Of a stretch of DNA of 64,000 nucleotides, positions 10,661 through 21,255 are shown one piece after another. Each line of letters begins with the position of its first letter. The stretch's first letter is position 1. The notes under the pieces were generated by a model, which made no database searches, was not told where the DNA came from, and was given only the letters and a program-made list of their open reading frames with translations. Made by a program: the position numbers and the translations under genes. This DNA is from Phytophthora colocasiae (Eukaryota; Oomycota; Peronosporomycetes; Peronosporales; Peronosporaceae), in contig JAGKQI010000105.1 in NCBI GenBank assembly GCA_018806915.1, positions 2,294,001 to 2,358,000 of the forward strand. Direction: 5' to 3'.

Positions 10661-12432
10661 TTGGACATTATTCACTTGTTGGACGTCTGGAAGCGACTGC
10701 AAGTCAGCTATTATGGTGGCAAATATTCTATCCACCGAGTTCTCGCCCTGGAGGAATACACTGAATCCACTTCGCTTAGTCGCGTTATTCTAATCTGCAT
10801 CAGTACTCCAATGCCGACAGTTGCGCTCGTTTTGATCCAAGAAGCAGTTCCGCTTCAAGATCCAAAGCTGGGGTGGAGCGAAAACTATGGGTTTTGGATT
10901 CGAGTGGCGATGCTAGCACTTGTCATTTCGGTGATGTGTGCGGATCAAACGAACTATCTGATCGATGGTGTTGTCATATCTTGGCGTCAAATGATTTTAC
11001 TATCTCTGATGGCATCTTGCGCGTTTACAGTATGCGCCACTTATCTTTCAGCCCACTTAATGTTTCCGATCCCATTCTCAGTGCTGACATTGGCTCCACT
11101 CTTCTATCCGTGGCTTATTCTTTCGTATCGGATCGTAGTTGGTGGTCGCGTATTTCGTGAATTGTTTCGGCATCAAGAACAGTTGATCCGTTACCTTACT
11201 TTCATAGCTGTGGAAGTCATGATTGCAGCCATTTATCCAGCATACGAAATCCTCTTTCGGCTAGCACAAGGTTCATCGTACCAAATATTCGTGATTCTTC
11301 TCCTGCCAGTGATCAAAGTGATCATTAAAAATATTGTTTTGCGATGTATGGCGCACATGGAAGATATGGTACCTGAAGCTGTCATCTTCACAGTGGATTT
11401 TTTCAATGCAATCTATATCGCCACGTGCATGCAGAGCGCTACATCAGCCATCGCCATGACAGCGATCACAGTCACTGATCTATCACAAACAGCAATTATG
11501 TTGTATGGTCTCCACAGGCGTACAGTTTCCATTTTACCAAAACTTCATGCCGTCATTGGTGATGCAGCCAGAAACAACAATCTACTAACTGGCCTACGGT
11601 CGTTAAGTTGTGATCACGACAAGTTTGAAAAACAAAATCGAGAAAGTGTTCGGATAAAGTCTTGTTATCCACACAAACTATCAAATGGAAGTGAGGCTCT
11701 TCTGGAAATGCTACTTGCCATTCCAAGCAGATATCATGTTGAATACAATGTGATCACACCTCTAAGTGGCCCTGACGTGTCAAATATTGTGAAAGTGAAA
11801 CCTTCGAAATTGCAGAGATTCAGCTCTTTTTTGTACGAGACGAATTGGAGGTCATCAGATTGTACCTGAAGCGCCAAGACCAACATCGTCAGCCCCCGGA
11901 TCTTCCCAGAAGAGTATTGGTTCCTACCGCTCTCAATCTGTATCCAGACGTAGCACAGTTCTACGAGAATCTCTCGAAGTTCTTTTTTCTCTTGAATGCC
12001 TCATCACTACAGCCTACTTGGAAGCTGCGATCCCATTCTTCTACAGTACTTACATCGTTATTATGACGCTCCTCCCAAGTGCCAAGTATCACTCGGAGAT
12101 GACTGGGATCACAACAGAAAACGTGGGCACGAAAGTTCTCTTTTTAATTGGATTTGGGCTGCTACAGGTGTTTTCGTTTGCTCTTTTGCTGGCGCTAGTC
12201 AAGAAGAACTGCGGCATGAAAGCTTGGTATCAACTTGCCTTCGTGTTGGATACGCAGATGTCACTAGCCCAAGGAAAAATTGTGGCTTGGACGGTCATTA
12301 CTATTTGTTTTCGTGTTGTGCATTTTGGTACGTGCTTCAAAGTGTGTGGTTTATCGGCTAAACTAATGATTCTCTGTGATAATAGGCGTCGACTTCACGT
12401 TTAAGTTCTCAGCATCTCCAACAAAGACCTGA
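10661..12432 (+). CDS. Multi-pass membrane protein of unknown function (5' end unresolved)
   Basis: Exons 10661-11788, 11859-12327 and 12386-12432 join in phase (donors GTGAAA and GTACGT) to about 547 residues. About ten hydrophobic segments are visible, for example ILICISTPMPTVALVLI, MLALVISVMCA, FVILLLPVIKVIIK and FLIGFGLLQVFSFALLLALV. The soluble region between the seventh and eighth segments is Ser/Arg-rich. I recognise the general look of a large oomycete membrane-protein family (YGGKYSIHRVLALEEY near the N-terminus, an aromatic-rich C-terminal exon), but no function is known to me. The frame is open directly after a TAG at 10658-10660 and the first in-frame ATG is at 10811, so an upstream exon or lost start is likely. 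The MITE sits exactly where that exon or its intron should be. Confidence 0.6.
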
Positions 12433-12749
12433 ATTTTGATATGAGCAAGGAGGACTCTCGACATCACACTTTTTTGAGTTGTTGGCGTTCGAAGCTGCAC
12501 AATTTCTACCAGAAGTTTGCACGCACGATAAAAGTCTTCGTCATTTGTACAGACATGAACCATTTCAACTAACAATGAACATGTCCGCATGCGACTGGCT
12601 TCTCTCATAGTGAAGAACTCAACACTTCTCAGCATCACTAAGACTGGCAACACGAATAGTTCCGAAGTCATGACCAAGCTGCATTCATTCATTTCATAAA
12701 ACCATACCTATATTCACGTAGCTACCATAGGGGCTACTCAACCAACAGC
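12433..12749. other. Convergent 3' spacer with a possible small minus-strand frame
   Basis: Between two convergent genes. A minus-strand frame of 109 codons (12692-12363, real ATG) overlaps the 3' end of the membrane gene. It looks moderately protein-like (MREASRMRTCSLLVEM) but I recognise no domain. Confidence 0.25.
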
Positions 12750-15700
12750 TTAATCAAAATGCAACGCGCCAAGCGACTGCTCCAGACCGTCCAGCGCGTG
12801 CTCAATCGTCTCCATCGAGCAAGCGTACGAGATGCGCAGACCGTTCTTCACGCCGAACGCCGAACCGGGCACCAGAGCCACGTGGTAGTGGCGAAGCAGG
12901 TACTCGCAGTAGTCATCCGCGTCCTTCACCACCTCGCTCTTGTCCGCCGTCACGCCCTGCTTGCCGTCGAAGTACGACGCCAGGTCCAGGAACACGTAGA
13001 ACGCCGACGTCGGGTACGCAAACTCCAGCTGCGGGATCGCCTGCAGGCGCTTCACGATGTACTTGCGCTTCGCGTCCATGATCGCCAACGTCTCCGTCAT
13101 GCGCTCCTCGTTCTGCGACACACACTCCATCTCGTACCTCATGGCCTCCACAGCGGCAGCCTGGCCCACCGAGTTCGCACACGACGTCAGCTGACCCTGA
13201 AGCTTCGTGCACACCTGCACGAAGTACTTCGGTGCGGCCAGGTAGCCGATACGCAGACCCGGCATCGCGTGCGACTTCGAGAAGCCGTTCACCGTCAGCG
13301 TGCGCTCGTACATGCCAGGCAGCGTCGCGAAGCTCTGGTGTTCACGCTTCGCCTCGCCTTCGTCCTGGTACACCAACTGCTCGTAGATCTCGTCAGCGAT
13401 CACCAGGATGTGACGGAACTGAGGCTTGCGCAGAACCGCAGCGATGTTCTCCAACTGGGCAGGTGAGTGCACCGTGCCGGCCGGGTTGCTCGGGTTGCAC
13501 AGCATCAGCGACTTGATGCGCGGATTGGCCACCAGCGCCTTCTCCAGCTCCACTGGATCGATCAGGTAACCCTCCGACAGCTTGGTCTGCAGGATCACAG
13601 GCTCACCGCCTGTCAGCTTCACCATCTCCGGGTAGCTCACCCAGTACGGCGCAGGGATCAACACCTGCTCCCCGGGTCTCGTGATCGTCAACAGAGCCTG
13701 GTACACCGTCTGCTTCGCGCCGTTCGACACCAGGATCTCCGTCAACGGGTCGTACTTCAGACCCTTGCACGTCTCCAGGTACTGCGCGATCAGCGTGCGC
13801 AGCTCAGCCGTGCCCTTCACGTCCGTGTACTTCACCTTGCCCTGCTCCATGGCCGACATGCCAGCCTTCAGCACACGCTCCGAAGGAGCGAAGTCGGGCT
13901 CACCAACGCACAGCGACCACACCTGCTTGCCCTCGGCCTCCAGCTGCTTCGCCAAACCAAGGACCACCACCGTCTTCGACGCAGCGATCTTGCCCAGCAA
14001 CGGGTTCTGCGGGTACTTCTCCGTCAACGGAGCGTCTTCACGGAACGGGGCACGCGCAACAACCGCGCCACCGTTCGAGGTCGGGGCAACCACACTAGAA
14101 GTAGCAGCACCGCCGGACACCGGAGTGAACGTCAGCGCGCCAAGCGACTGCTCCAGACCGTCCAGCGCGTGCTCAATCGTCTCCATCGAGCAAGCGTACG
14201 AGATGCGCAGACCGTTCTTCACGCCGAACGCCGAACCGGGCACCAGAGCCACGTGGTAGTGGCGAAGCAGGTACTCGCAGTAGTCATCCGCGTCCTTCAC
14301 CACCTCGCTCTTGTCCGCCGTCACGCCCTGCTTGCCGTCGAAGTACGACGCCAGGTCCAGGAACACGTAGAACGCCGACGTCGGGTACGCAAACTCCAGC
14401 TGCGGGATCGCCTGCAGGCGCTTCACGATGTACTTGCGCTTCGCGTCCATGATCGCCAACGTCTCCGTCATGCGCTCCTCGTTCTGCGACACACACTCCA
14501 TCTCGTACCTCATGGCCTCCACAGCGGCAGCCTGGCCCACCGAGTTCGCACACGACGTCAGCTGACCCTGAAGCTTCGTGCACACCTGCACGAAGTACTT
14601 CGGTGCGGCCAGGTAGCCGATACGCAGACCCGGCATCGCGTGCGACTTCGAGAAGCCGTTCACCGTCAGCGTGCGCTCGTACATGCCAGGCAGCGTCGCG
14701 AAGCTCTGGTGTTCACGCTTCGCCTCGCCTTCGTCCTGGTATACCAACTGCTCGTAGATCTCGTCAGCGATCACCAGGATGTGACGGAACTGAGGCTTGC
14801 GCAGAACCGCAGCGATGTTCTCCAACTGGGCAGGTGAGTGCACCGTGCCGGCCGGGTTGCTCGGGTTGCACAGCATCAGCGACTTGATGCGCGGATTGGC
14901 CACCAGCGCCTTCTCCAGCTCCACTGGATCGATCAGGTAACCCTCCGACAGCTTGGTCTGCAGGATCACAGGCTCACCGCCTGTCAGCTTCACCATCTCC
15001 GGGTAGCTCACCCAGTACGGCGCAGGGATCAACACCTGCTCCCCGGGTCTCGTGATCGTCAACAGAGCCTGGTACACCGTCTGCTTCGCGCCGTTCGACA
15101 CCAGGATCTCCGTCAACGGGTCGTACTTCAGACCCTTGCACGTCTCCAGGTACTGCGCGATCAGCGTGCGCAGCTCAGCCGTGCCCTTCACGTCCGTGTA
15201 CTTCACCTTGCCCTGCTCCATGGCCGACATGCCAGCCTTCAGCACACGCTCCGAAGGAGCGAAGTCGGGCTCACCAACGCACAGCGACCACACCTGCTTG
15301 CCCTCGGCCTCCAGCTGCTTCGCCAAACCAAGGACCACCACCGTCTTCGACGCAGCGATCTTGCCCAGCAACGGGTTCTGCGGGTACTTCTCCGTCAACG
15401 GAGCGTCTTCACGGAACGGGGCACGCGCAACAACCGCGCCACCGTTCGAGGTCGGGGCAACCACACTAGAAGTAGCAGCACCGCCGGACACCGGAGTGAA
15501 CGTCAGCGCGCCAAGCGACTGCTCCAGACCGTCCAGCGCGTGCTCAATCGTCTCCATCGAGCAAGCGTACGAGATGCGCAGACCGTTCTTCACGCCGAAC
15601 GCCGAACCGGGCACCAGAGCCACGTGGTAGTGGCGAAGCAGGTACTCGCAGTAGTCATCCGCGTCCTTCACCACCTCGCTCTTGTCCGCCGTCACGCCCT

Positions 15701-18700
15701 GCTTGCCGTCGAAGTACGACGCCAGGTCCAGGAACACGTAGAACGCCGACGTCGGGTACGCAAACTCCAGCTGCGGGATCGCCTGCAGGCGCTTCACGAT
15801 GTACTTGCGCTTCGCGTCCATGATCGCCAACGTCTCCGTCATGCGCTCCTCGTTCTGCGACACACACTCCATCTCGTACCTCATGGCCTCCACAGCGGCA
15901 GCCTGGCCCACCGAGTTCGCACACGACGTCAGCTGACCCTGAAGCTTCGTGCACACCTGCACGAAGTACTTCGGTGCGGCCAGGTAGCCGATACGCAGAC
16001 CCGGCATCGCGTGCGACTTCGAGAAGCCGTTCACCGTCAGCGTGCGCTCGTACATGCCAGGCAGCGTCGCGAAGCTCTGGTGTTCACGCTTCGCCTCGCC
16101 TTCGTCCTGGTATACCAACTGCTCGTAGATCTCGTCAGCGATCACCAGGATGTGACGGAACTGAGGCTTGCGCAGAACCGCAGCGATGTTCTCCAACTGG
16201 GCAGGTGAGTGCACCGTGCCGGCCGGGTTGCTCGGGTTGCACAGCATCAGCGACTTGATGCGCGGATTGGCCACCAGCGCCTTCTCCAGCTCCACTGGAT
16301 CGATCAGGTAACCCTCCGACAGCTTGGTCTGCAGGATCACAGGCTCACCGCCTGTCAGCTTCACCATCTCCGGGTAGCTCACCCAGTACGGCGCAGGGAT
16401 CAACACCTGCTCCCCGGGTCTCGTGATCGTCAACAGAGCCTGGTACACCGTCTGCTTCGCGCCGTTCGACACCAGGATCTCCGTCAACGGGTCGTACTTC
16501 AGACCCTTGCACGTCTCCAGGTACTGCGCGATCAGCGTGCGCAGCTCAGCCGTGCCCTTCACGTCCGTGTACTTCACCTTGCCCTGCTCCATGGCCGACA
16601 TGCCAGCCTTCAGCACACGCTCCGAAGGAGCGAAGTCGGGCTCACCAACGCACAGCGACCACACCTGCTTGCCCTCGGCCTCCAGCTGCTTCGCCAAACC
16701 AAGGACCACCACCGTCTTCGACGCAGCGATCTTGCCCAGCAACGGGTTCTGCGGGTACTTCTCCGTCAACGGAGCGTCTTCACGGAACGGGGCACGCGCA
16801 ACAACCGCGCCACCGTTCGAGGTCGGGGCAACCACACTAGAAGTAGCAGCACCGCCGGACACCGGAGTGAACGTCAGCGCGCCAAGCGACTGCTCCAGAC
16901 CGTCCAGCGCGTGCTCAATCGTCTCCATCGAGCAAGCGTACGAGATGCGCAGACCGTTCTTCACGCCGAACGCCGAACCGGGCACCAGAGCCACGTGGTA
17001 GTGGCGAAGCAGGTACTCGCAGTAGTCATCCGCGTCCTTCACCACCTCGCTCTTGTCCGCCGTCACGCCCTGCTTGCCGTCGAAGTACGACGCCAGGTCC
17101 AGGAACACGTAGAACGCCGACGTCGGGTACGCAAACTCCAGCTGCGGGATCGCCTGCAGGCGCTTCACGATGTACTTGCGCTTCGCGTCCATGATCGCCA
17201 ACGTCTCCGTCATGCGCTCCTCGTTCTGCGACACACACTCCATCTCGTACCTCATGGCCTCCACAGCGGCAGCCTGGCCCACCGAGTTCGCACACGACGT
17301 CAGCTGACCCTGAAGCTTCGTGCACACCTGCACGAAGTACTTCGGTGCGGCCAGGTAGCCGATACGCAGACCCGGCATCGCGTGCGACTTCGAGAAGCCG
17401 TTCACCGTCAGCGTGCGCTCGTACATGCCAGGCAGCGTCGCGAAGCTCTGGTGTTCACGCTTCGCCTCGCCTTCGTCCTGGTATACCAACTGCTCGTAGA
17501 TCTCGTCAGCGATCACCAGGATGTGACGGAACTGAGGCTTGCGCAGAACCGCAGCGATGTTCTCCAACTGGGCAGGTGAGTGCACCGTGCCGGCCGGGTT
17601 GCTCGGGTTGCACAGCATCAGCGACTTGATGCGCGGATTGGCCACCAGCGCCTTCTCCAGCTCCACTGGATCGATCAGGTAACCCTCCGACAGCTTGGTC
17701 TGCAGGATCACAGGCTCACCGCCTGTCAGCTTCACCATCTCCGGGTAGCTCACCCAGTACGGCGCAGGGATCAACACCTGCTCCCCGGGTCTCGTGATCG
17801 TCAACAGAGCCTGGTACACCGTCTGCTTCGCGCCGTTCGACACCAGGATCTCCGTCAACGGGTCGTACTTCAGACCCTTGCACGTCTCCAGGTACTGCGC
17901 GATCAGCGTGCGCAGCTCAGCCGTGCCCTTCACGTCCGTGTACTTCACCTTGCCCTGCTCCATGGCCGACATGCCAGCCTTCAGCACACGCTCCGAAGGA
18001 GCGAAGTCGGGCTCACCAACGCACAGCGACCACACCTGCTTGCCCTCGGCCTCCAGCTGCTTCGCCAAACCAAGGACCACCACCGTCTTCGACGCAGCGA
18101 TCTTGCCCAGCAACGGGTTCTGCGGGTACTTCTCCGTCAACGGAGCGCCTGCACGGATAGACCGTGTCGAGGCTTGCTGGCTGCCTAGTTTCGTCGTAAC
18201 CTCTGTCAAAGACTCGCGGAACTTTTGGATTTGTTGTTCGGAATTTGGGTTAAACTTGTAGAGACCCTGGAAGAGATCGAAGCTGTCCTTGCATGTGTCT
18301 TCAACAAGGCGCACTAGGTTTTTGAATCCACGTGTGTCGATAGGCGTATTTTTGACACCCTGCACACTGAGGATTCGGCCGGTCAAGTGAGTCAAGAACT
18401 GACTACTGGCAGCGTATTCGTCGTGCGACTCGCAAGTCATCTCCAGCATGCGGCACTGCTCCGTCTCAAAGATGCGGAGGAAGTTGTCCATCACTTGGTT
18501 GTGTTCGCCAGAGAGGATTCGCACCTTTTCATACATCATCGGCAGACCCCTCCACGAGTATTTACCACTTTCAGGGCCGAACATCGGGTGCGTGCACAAG
18601 ATGCTCGCACTCTGCGGCAGGTCCTTCAGCAAAATCTGCTTCGGGTGTGTCTTCACAGACAACACGTCCACAATCACAAGGTTTTCCAGGAGGTGCTTGG

Positions 18701-19961
18701 GGATCTTGCTCAATACACCTTCGAACGACAAAATGCTAACACCCAACACGAGAACATCCAGGCCGTAAAAAAACTGCTCAAGTTGCGTCGAGGACGAGTA
18801 GTACTTGCAACCAAGTTGCGCCGCGACGGTAGAGTAGTCAGTCCGCGAGGTCGCGCGCACCTCGTGGGACTTAGCCATTGTCTTAGCCAAGAACTGGCCG
18901 AAATTGCCGAAACCGTAGATGCCGATGTTCAGGCGCACAGACTTGTGGTCCTGCGGCGCAATGGCAGGCGAGGCAGTAATCGGGTTGGCCTGGTAGGCAC
19001 CCACAGCTTCCAGCGTCTTGCGCACCTCACCCAGCAGCTTCCCCTTTGTCGGATAGGATCCCAGCACTCTCACAAACTTGCAGAACTCGCGCAGATGACG
19101 AAGCGCATTAATGACGTTCTCATCCGTCTGGTGTCCAATAAGATCCACGTAGAACAAGTAGCTGTACTTCCTGCGGACACTCTCGGCCGAAAGGGAGAAG
19201 TCCTCGGACTCGACTGTGTCTTGATACTGCTGCTCCGCTGTGTGTCCCCATGGTCGGCTCTCAATTTTCGACATATCAATGTCACGCAGCGAGAAGGCTG
19301 ACAGAGCCTTGTACAGCTGGCCTTTTTCGTTGCTATCCACAAAGGAGAACACTAGAGACGTCTTGAACTCCGTGTCCTTTTTGGCATCCAGGCCCAGGTC
19401 CTCCTTCTTGCTCAATAGCAAGAAACGGGTGAAATTACCCGCATCATCCTCGACATTGCGCTGCAACACCTGCAGTCCGTAGTACTCTGCAGCCAGATCA
19501 CTAGCCACTGCAGCCGTGTCCTTCCACTGGTTGTCTGCCAGCATCTTGGCGCTGCCAGCAGTATCATACTCAGCGCGGGGCTTAGCTCCCATTGAATCAA
19601 TAGTGTGCGCGCATTGAGCTAGTGCCTGCGGGTGGCTAATGACCGTCTTGATGTCGCTCTTTTGCACACCAGGCAGCGCCAGCAGCGAGTGCTCCACGCG
19701 CAGGTCGTATTCGCCCACAATATGCAGACCGAACTTGAGCAGCAGGTCATAGTTGGCGTGGATGCTGCCGCCCAGAGAGTTCTCGATGGGCAGGACACCA
19801 AAGTCGGCTTCATCGCGCTGCACGGCCAGAAAAGCCTCGTCGAAGGACGGATAACCCACAGCCACGACGTTGGCAGACGAACCGAGAAGCTGACGCGTTG
19901 CCTTCTCCGAGTAGGCACCGGGCATGCCCTGATACGCGACCTTGACCTCTCCTTTTACCAT
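12750..19961 (-). CDS. Giant aromatic amino acid multienzyme: dehydratase-ACT-arogenate dehydrogenase-aminotransferase x4
   Basis: One intronless 2403-residue frame from ATG 19961. Residues about 6-185 form a complete prephenate/arogenate dehydratase (VLPIENSLGGSIHANYD, ISHPQALAQC, catalytic NFTRFLLL at 177-184). Residues about 199-300 form an ACT domain with the Phe-binding ESRP motif (234-237). Residues about 343-600 form a plant-like arogenate dehydrogenase (GIYGFGNFGQFLA nucleotide loop; DVLSVKTHP; CTHPMFGPESGK). Residues 606-1062, 1063-1519, 1520-1976 and 1977-2403 are four class I aminotransferase units resembling plant and bacterial prephenate aminotransferase (SLCVGEPDFAP, APYWVSYPEMV, CNPSNPAGTVH, PLP lysine in NGFSKSHAMPGLRIGY, Arg in LRISYACSME). 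Each unit but the last ends with a 33-residue Ala/Ser/Gly-rich linker. No key residue is missing in any unit. Known chemistry would let the protein make arogenate from prephenate, then Phe and Tyr. The ACT domain suggests end-product control. No targeting peptide is evident. Confidence 0.9.
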   Translation of the reverse strand: MVKGEVKVAYQGMPGAYSEKATRQLLGSSANVVAVGYPSFDEAFLAVQRDEADFGVLPIENSLGGSIHANYDLLLKFGLHIVGEYDLRVEHSLLALPGVQKSDIKTVISHPQALAQCAHTIDSMGAKPRAEYDTAGSAKMLADNQWKDTAAVASDLAAEYYGLQVLQRNVEDDAGNFTRFLLLSKKEDLGLDAKKDTEFKTSLVFSFVDSNEKGQLYKALSAFSLRDIDMSKIESRPWGHTAEQQYQDTVESEDFSLSAESVRRKYSYLFYVDLIGHQTDENVINALRHLREFCKFVRVLGSYPTKGKLLGEVRKTLEAVGAYQANPITASPAIAPQDHKSVRLNIGIYGFGNFGQFLAKTMAKSHEVRATSRTDYSTVAAQLGCKYYSSSTQLEQFFYGLDVLVLGVSILSFEGVLSKIPKHLLENLVIVDVLSVKTHPKQILLKDLPQSASILCTHPMFGPESGKYSWRGLPMMYEKVRILSGEHNQVMDNFLRIFETEQCRMLEMTCESHDEYAASSQFLTHLTGRILSVQGVKNTPIDTRGFKNLVRLVEDTCKDSFDLFQGLYKFNPNSEQQIQKFRESLTEVTTKLGSQQASTRSIRAGAPLTEKYPQNPLLGKIAASKTVVVLGLAKQLEAEGKQVWSLCVGEPDFAPSERVLKAGMSAMEQGKVKYTDVKGTAELRTLIAQYLETCKGLKYDPLTEILVSNGAKQTVYQALLTITRPGEQVLIPAPYWVSYPEMVKLTGGEPVILQTKLSEGYLIDPVELEKALVANPRIKSLMLCNPSNPAGTVHSPAQLENIAAVLRKPQFRHILVIADEIYEQLVYQDEGEAKREHQSFATLPGMYERTLTVNGFSKSHAMPGLRIGYLAAPKYFVQVCTKLQGQLTSCANSVGQAAAVEAMRYEMECVSQNEERMTETLAIMDAKRKYIVKRLQAIPQLEFAYPTSAFYVFLDLASYFDGKQGVTADKSEVVKDADDYCEYLLRHYHVALVPGSAFGVKNGLRISYACSMETIEHALDGLEQSLGALTFTPVSGGAATSSVVAPTSNGGAVVARAPFREDAPLTEKYPQNPLLGKIAASKTVVVLGLAKQLEAEGKQVWSLCVGEPDFAPSERVLKAGMSAMEQGKVKYTDVKGTAELRTLIAQYLETCKGLKYDPLTEILVSNGAKQTVYQALLTITRPGEQVLIPAPYWVSYPEMVKLTGGEPVILQTKLSEGYLIDPVELEKALVANPRIKSLMLCNPSNPAGTVHSPAQLENIAAVLRKPQFRHILVIADEIYEQLVYQDEGEAKREHQSFATLPGMYERTLTVNGFSKSHAMPGLRIGYLAAPKYFVQVCTKLQGQLTSCANSVGQAAAVEAMRYEMECVSQNEERMTETLAIMDAKRKYIVKRLQAIPQLEFAYPTSAFYVFLDLASYFDGKQGVTADKSEVVKDADDYCEYLLRHYHVALVPGSAFGVKNGLRISYACSMETIEHALDGLEQSLGALTFTPVSGGAATSSVVAPTSNGGAVVARAPFREDAPLTEKYPQNPLLGKIAASKTVVVLGLAKQLEAEGKQVWSLCVGEPDFAPSERVLKAGMSAMEQGKVKYTDVKGTAELRTLIAQYLETCKGLKYDPLTEILVSNGAKQTVYQALLTITRPGEQVLIPAPYWVSYPEMVKLTGGEPVILQTKLSEGYLIDPVELEKALVANPRIKSLMLCNPSNPAGTVHSPAQLENIAAVLRKPQFRHILVIADEIYEQLVYQDEGEAKREHQSFATLPGMYERTLTVNGFSKSHAMPGLRIGYLAAPKYFVQVCTKLQGQLTSCANSVGQAAAVEAMRYEMECVSQNEERMTETLAIMDAKRKYIVKRLQAIPQLEFAYPTSAFYVFLDLASYFDGKQGVTADKSEVVKDADDYCEYLLRHYHVALVPGSAFGVKNGLRISYACSMETIEHALDGLEQSLGALTFTPVSGGAATSSVVAPTSNGGAVVARAPFREDAPLTEKYPQNPLLGKIAASKTVVVLGLAKQLEAEGKQVWSLCVGEPDFAPSERVLKAGMSAMEQGKVKYTDVKGTAELRTLIAQYLETCKGLKYDPLTEILVSNGAKQTVYQALLTITRPGEQVLIPAPYWVSYPEMVKLTGGEPVILQTKLSEGYLIDPVELEKALVANPRIKSLMLCNPSNPAGTVHSPAQLENIAAVLRKPQFRHILVIADEIYEQLVYQDEGEAKREHQSFATLPGMYERTLTVNGFSKSHAMPGLRIGYLAAPKYFVQVCTKLQGQLTSCANSVGQAAAVEAMRYEMECVSQNEERMTETLAIMDAKRKYIVKRLQAIPQLEFAYPTSAFYVFLDLASYFDGKQGVTADKSEVVKDADDYCEYLLRHYHVALVPGSAFGVKNGLRISYACSMETIEHALDGLEQSLGALHFD
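12753..18146 (-). repeat. Four in-frame tandem repeats of 1371 bp (aminotransferase plus linker)
   Basis: Units in coding order are 18146-16776, 16775-15405, 15404-14034 and 14033-12753. The last is shortened to 427 codons and ends ALHFD. The period is exactly 457 codons. The translated units are identical across all shared positions. The only nucleotide difference I noticed by reading is C at 13371 against T at 14742, 16113 and 17484, which is synonymous (GTG/GTA, Val). I did not compare every base. Confidence 0.95.
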
Positions 19962-20106
19962 GGCGGTTGGTCTTCCGAGGGAGAGAAGCTAAATGGCTTT
20001 AGATACTACCTACACCCTGTAGCTGGGTGAGCAAATTGCGGAATGAGCTTGTGGAGGATGTTGCAGGGGGGGGATACTATTTAGGAAAGGATCGGTAAAA
20101 GTTGTG

Positions 20107-20111
20107 ATTGG
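20107..20111 (-). promoter_or_regulatory. CCAAT box upstream of the aromatic multienzyme gene
   Basis: ATTGG on the plus strand (CCAAT on the coding strand), 146 bp upstream of the ATG at 19961, in the context TGATTGGCTAAT. The function is inferred from the motif and position. Confidence 0.4.
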
Positions 20112-20579
20112 CTAATAATGTGATGCTTGGCTGATATCGACCACGGATAGTGTTTGTCTTACATGTTGTTGCATCAAAGTTGCTGGTGATCTGAGTACAT
20201 ATGTATGTACAGTAGTATCGCTGCTTGTCCGCGTATCCATGGCAGAACCCATTCGGGTGCTACAGATACAGGTTGAAAGTCTGTCAGATTGAGCTGAACG
20301 CTGGAAACCTGCGAACGCTTGAAGATGATACTGCAGTAGGTCAATGTTACTCGTAGTTCCGTTGTTGTGGTCGATGATCCGATCAAGCGTAGCGTTTATC
20401 AATAACTGGAAACCCTATTGATCTTGTAAGGGGGGGTACTATTTTCTTACTTCAAAACCTACGTCATTCTTATTTTCAACTTCTGTTTTGTACGTGTAAA
20501 CACTACTTCTTGCGAATACATGTACGAGTATCCACTTCCACGACTATCGTGTCCTTGGTGTCAATAATTTGCCCTGTAG

Positions 20580-20600
20580 GAGAGAGAGAGAGAGAGAGAG
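20580..20600. repeat. (GA)n microsatellite
   Basis: About ten uninterrupted GA dinucleotides in intergenic DNA. Confidence 0.9.
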
Positions 20601-21255
20601 CCATTCGAGTTTTATCGCTGCGGGGTAAAAGTAAATTACATCTCTGGGGGGGGGACAGTGCTACCGTCGGAAGATTACTTGAAGTTTGTATGGTTCGCGC
20701 CACGTACCCCGCGCACGTTTCTAGCACCCGATCGAAGTGTGCAAACAACAAACAGTTGCCCCAGCCTGACACGCCCTCGTAGCGGAGACTTGCTGCCGCT
20801 GCTGTTGTTTTGTATGAAAGACGAAGGCAATTCGTGTCCGAAAACTTCAACGCCTTGAGCTTCAATCCGTGACAGTCGAAAAGCGCGTGTTAAACCGGAC
20901 GACGCCGTCGCCACGTCACAGCTCTTGCAGCAGACGAAATGCCTCAAATCCAAGGCCCGACGGTCTTGCACTGCAGCCTTCACTGCAACAGGCAGGTTCA
21001 ACCAACGGGTCTGATTGCTCGGCATTTCTCCATCTCCAAGTGGGATTCAACACGAAGAGCTGAACCTTTCAAGTCGAGGTCGACCTCGCAGTGTTGACCT
21101 TCTTGCAATGAAGAAGGCTGTATGGGATGATCTATGAGCTCGTTCATGTAGGGGTAGTTTGTACCAAATGGCATGTAACAGCTATGCTGGCAGTTTCTTC
21201 TCAAGTCTCTTCACCAATTGCCATAACTTTGATAAGTTAGTGATCTGCTCTTGAG

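Larger units (their letters stand above)
19962..21255. other. 1.3-kb divergent intergenic region between the multienzyme and the K+ channel
   Basis: No supported gene. It contains a CCAAT box for the minus-strand gene, two similar G-run motifs followed by a near-identical ACTATTT (about 20070 and 20431), a (GA)n microsatellite and a poly-G run at about 20646. It presumably holds both promoters. Confidence 0.5.

Noticed and set aside
12363..12692. Minus-strand 109-codon frame between the membrane gene and the multienzyme
   Set aside because: It overlaps the 3' exon of the membrane gene and has no domain I recognise. Left as a weak possibility only in the spacer note.
13467..14837. Long plus-strand open frames repeated across the aminotransferase array (about 456 codons each)
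   Set aside because: They are antisense shadows of the minus-strand repeats. They are His/Arg/Leu-rich, match no family and repeat only because the coding strand repeats.
20040..20440. G-run motifs followed by ACTATTT considered as transposon ends
   Set aside because: They are direct and not inverted, with no target duplication, so no element is supported.
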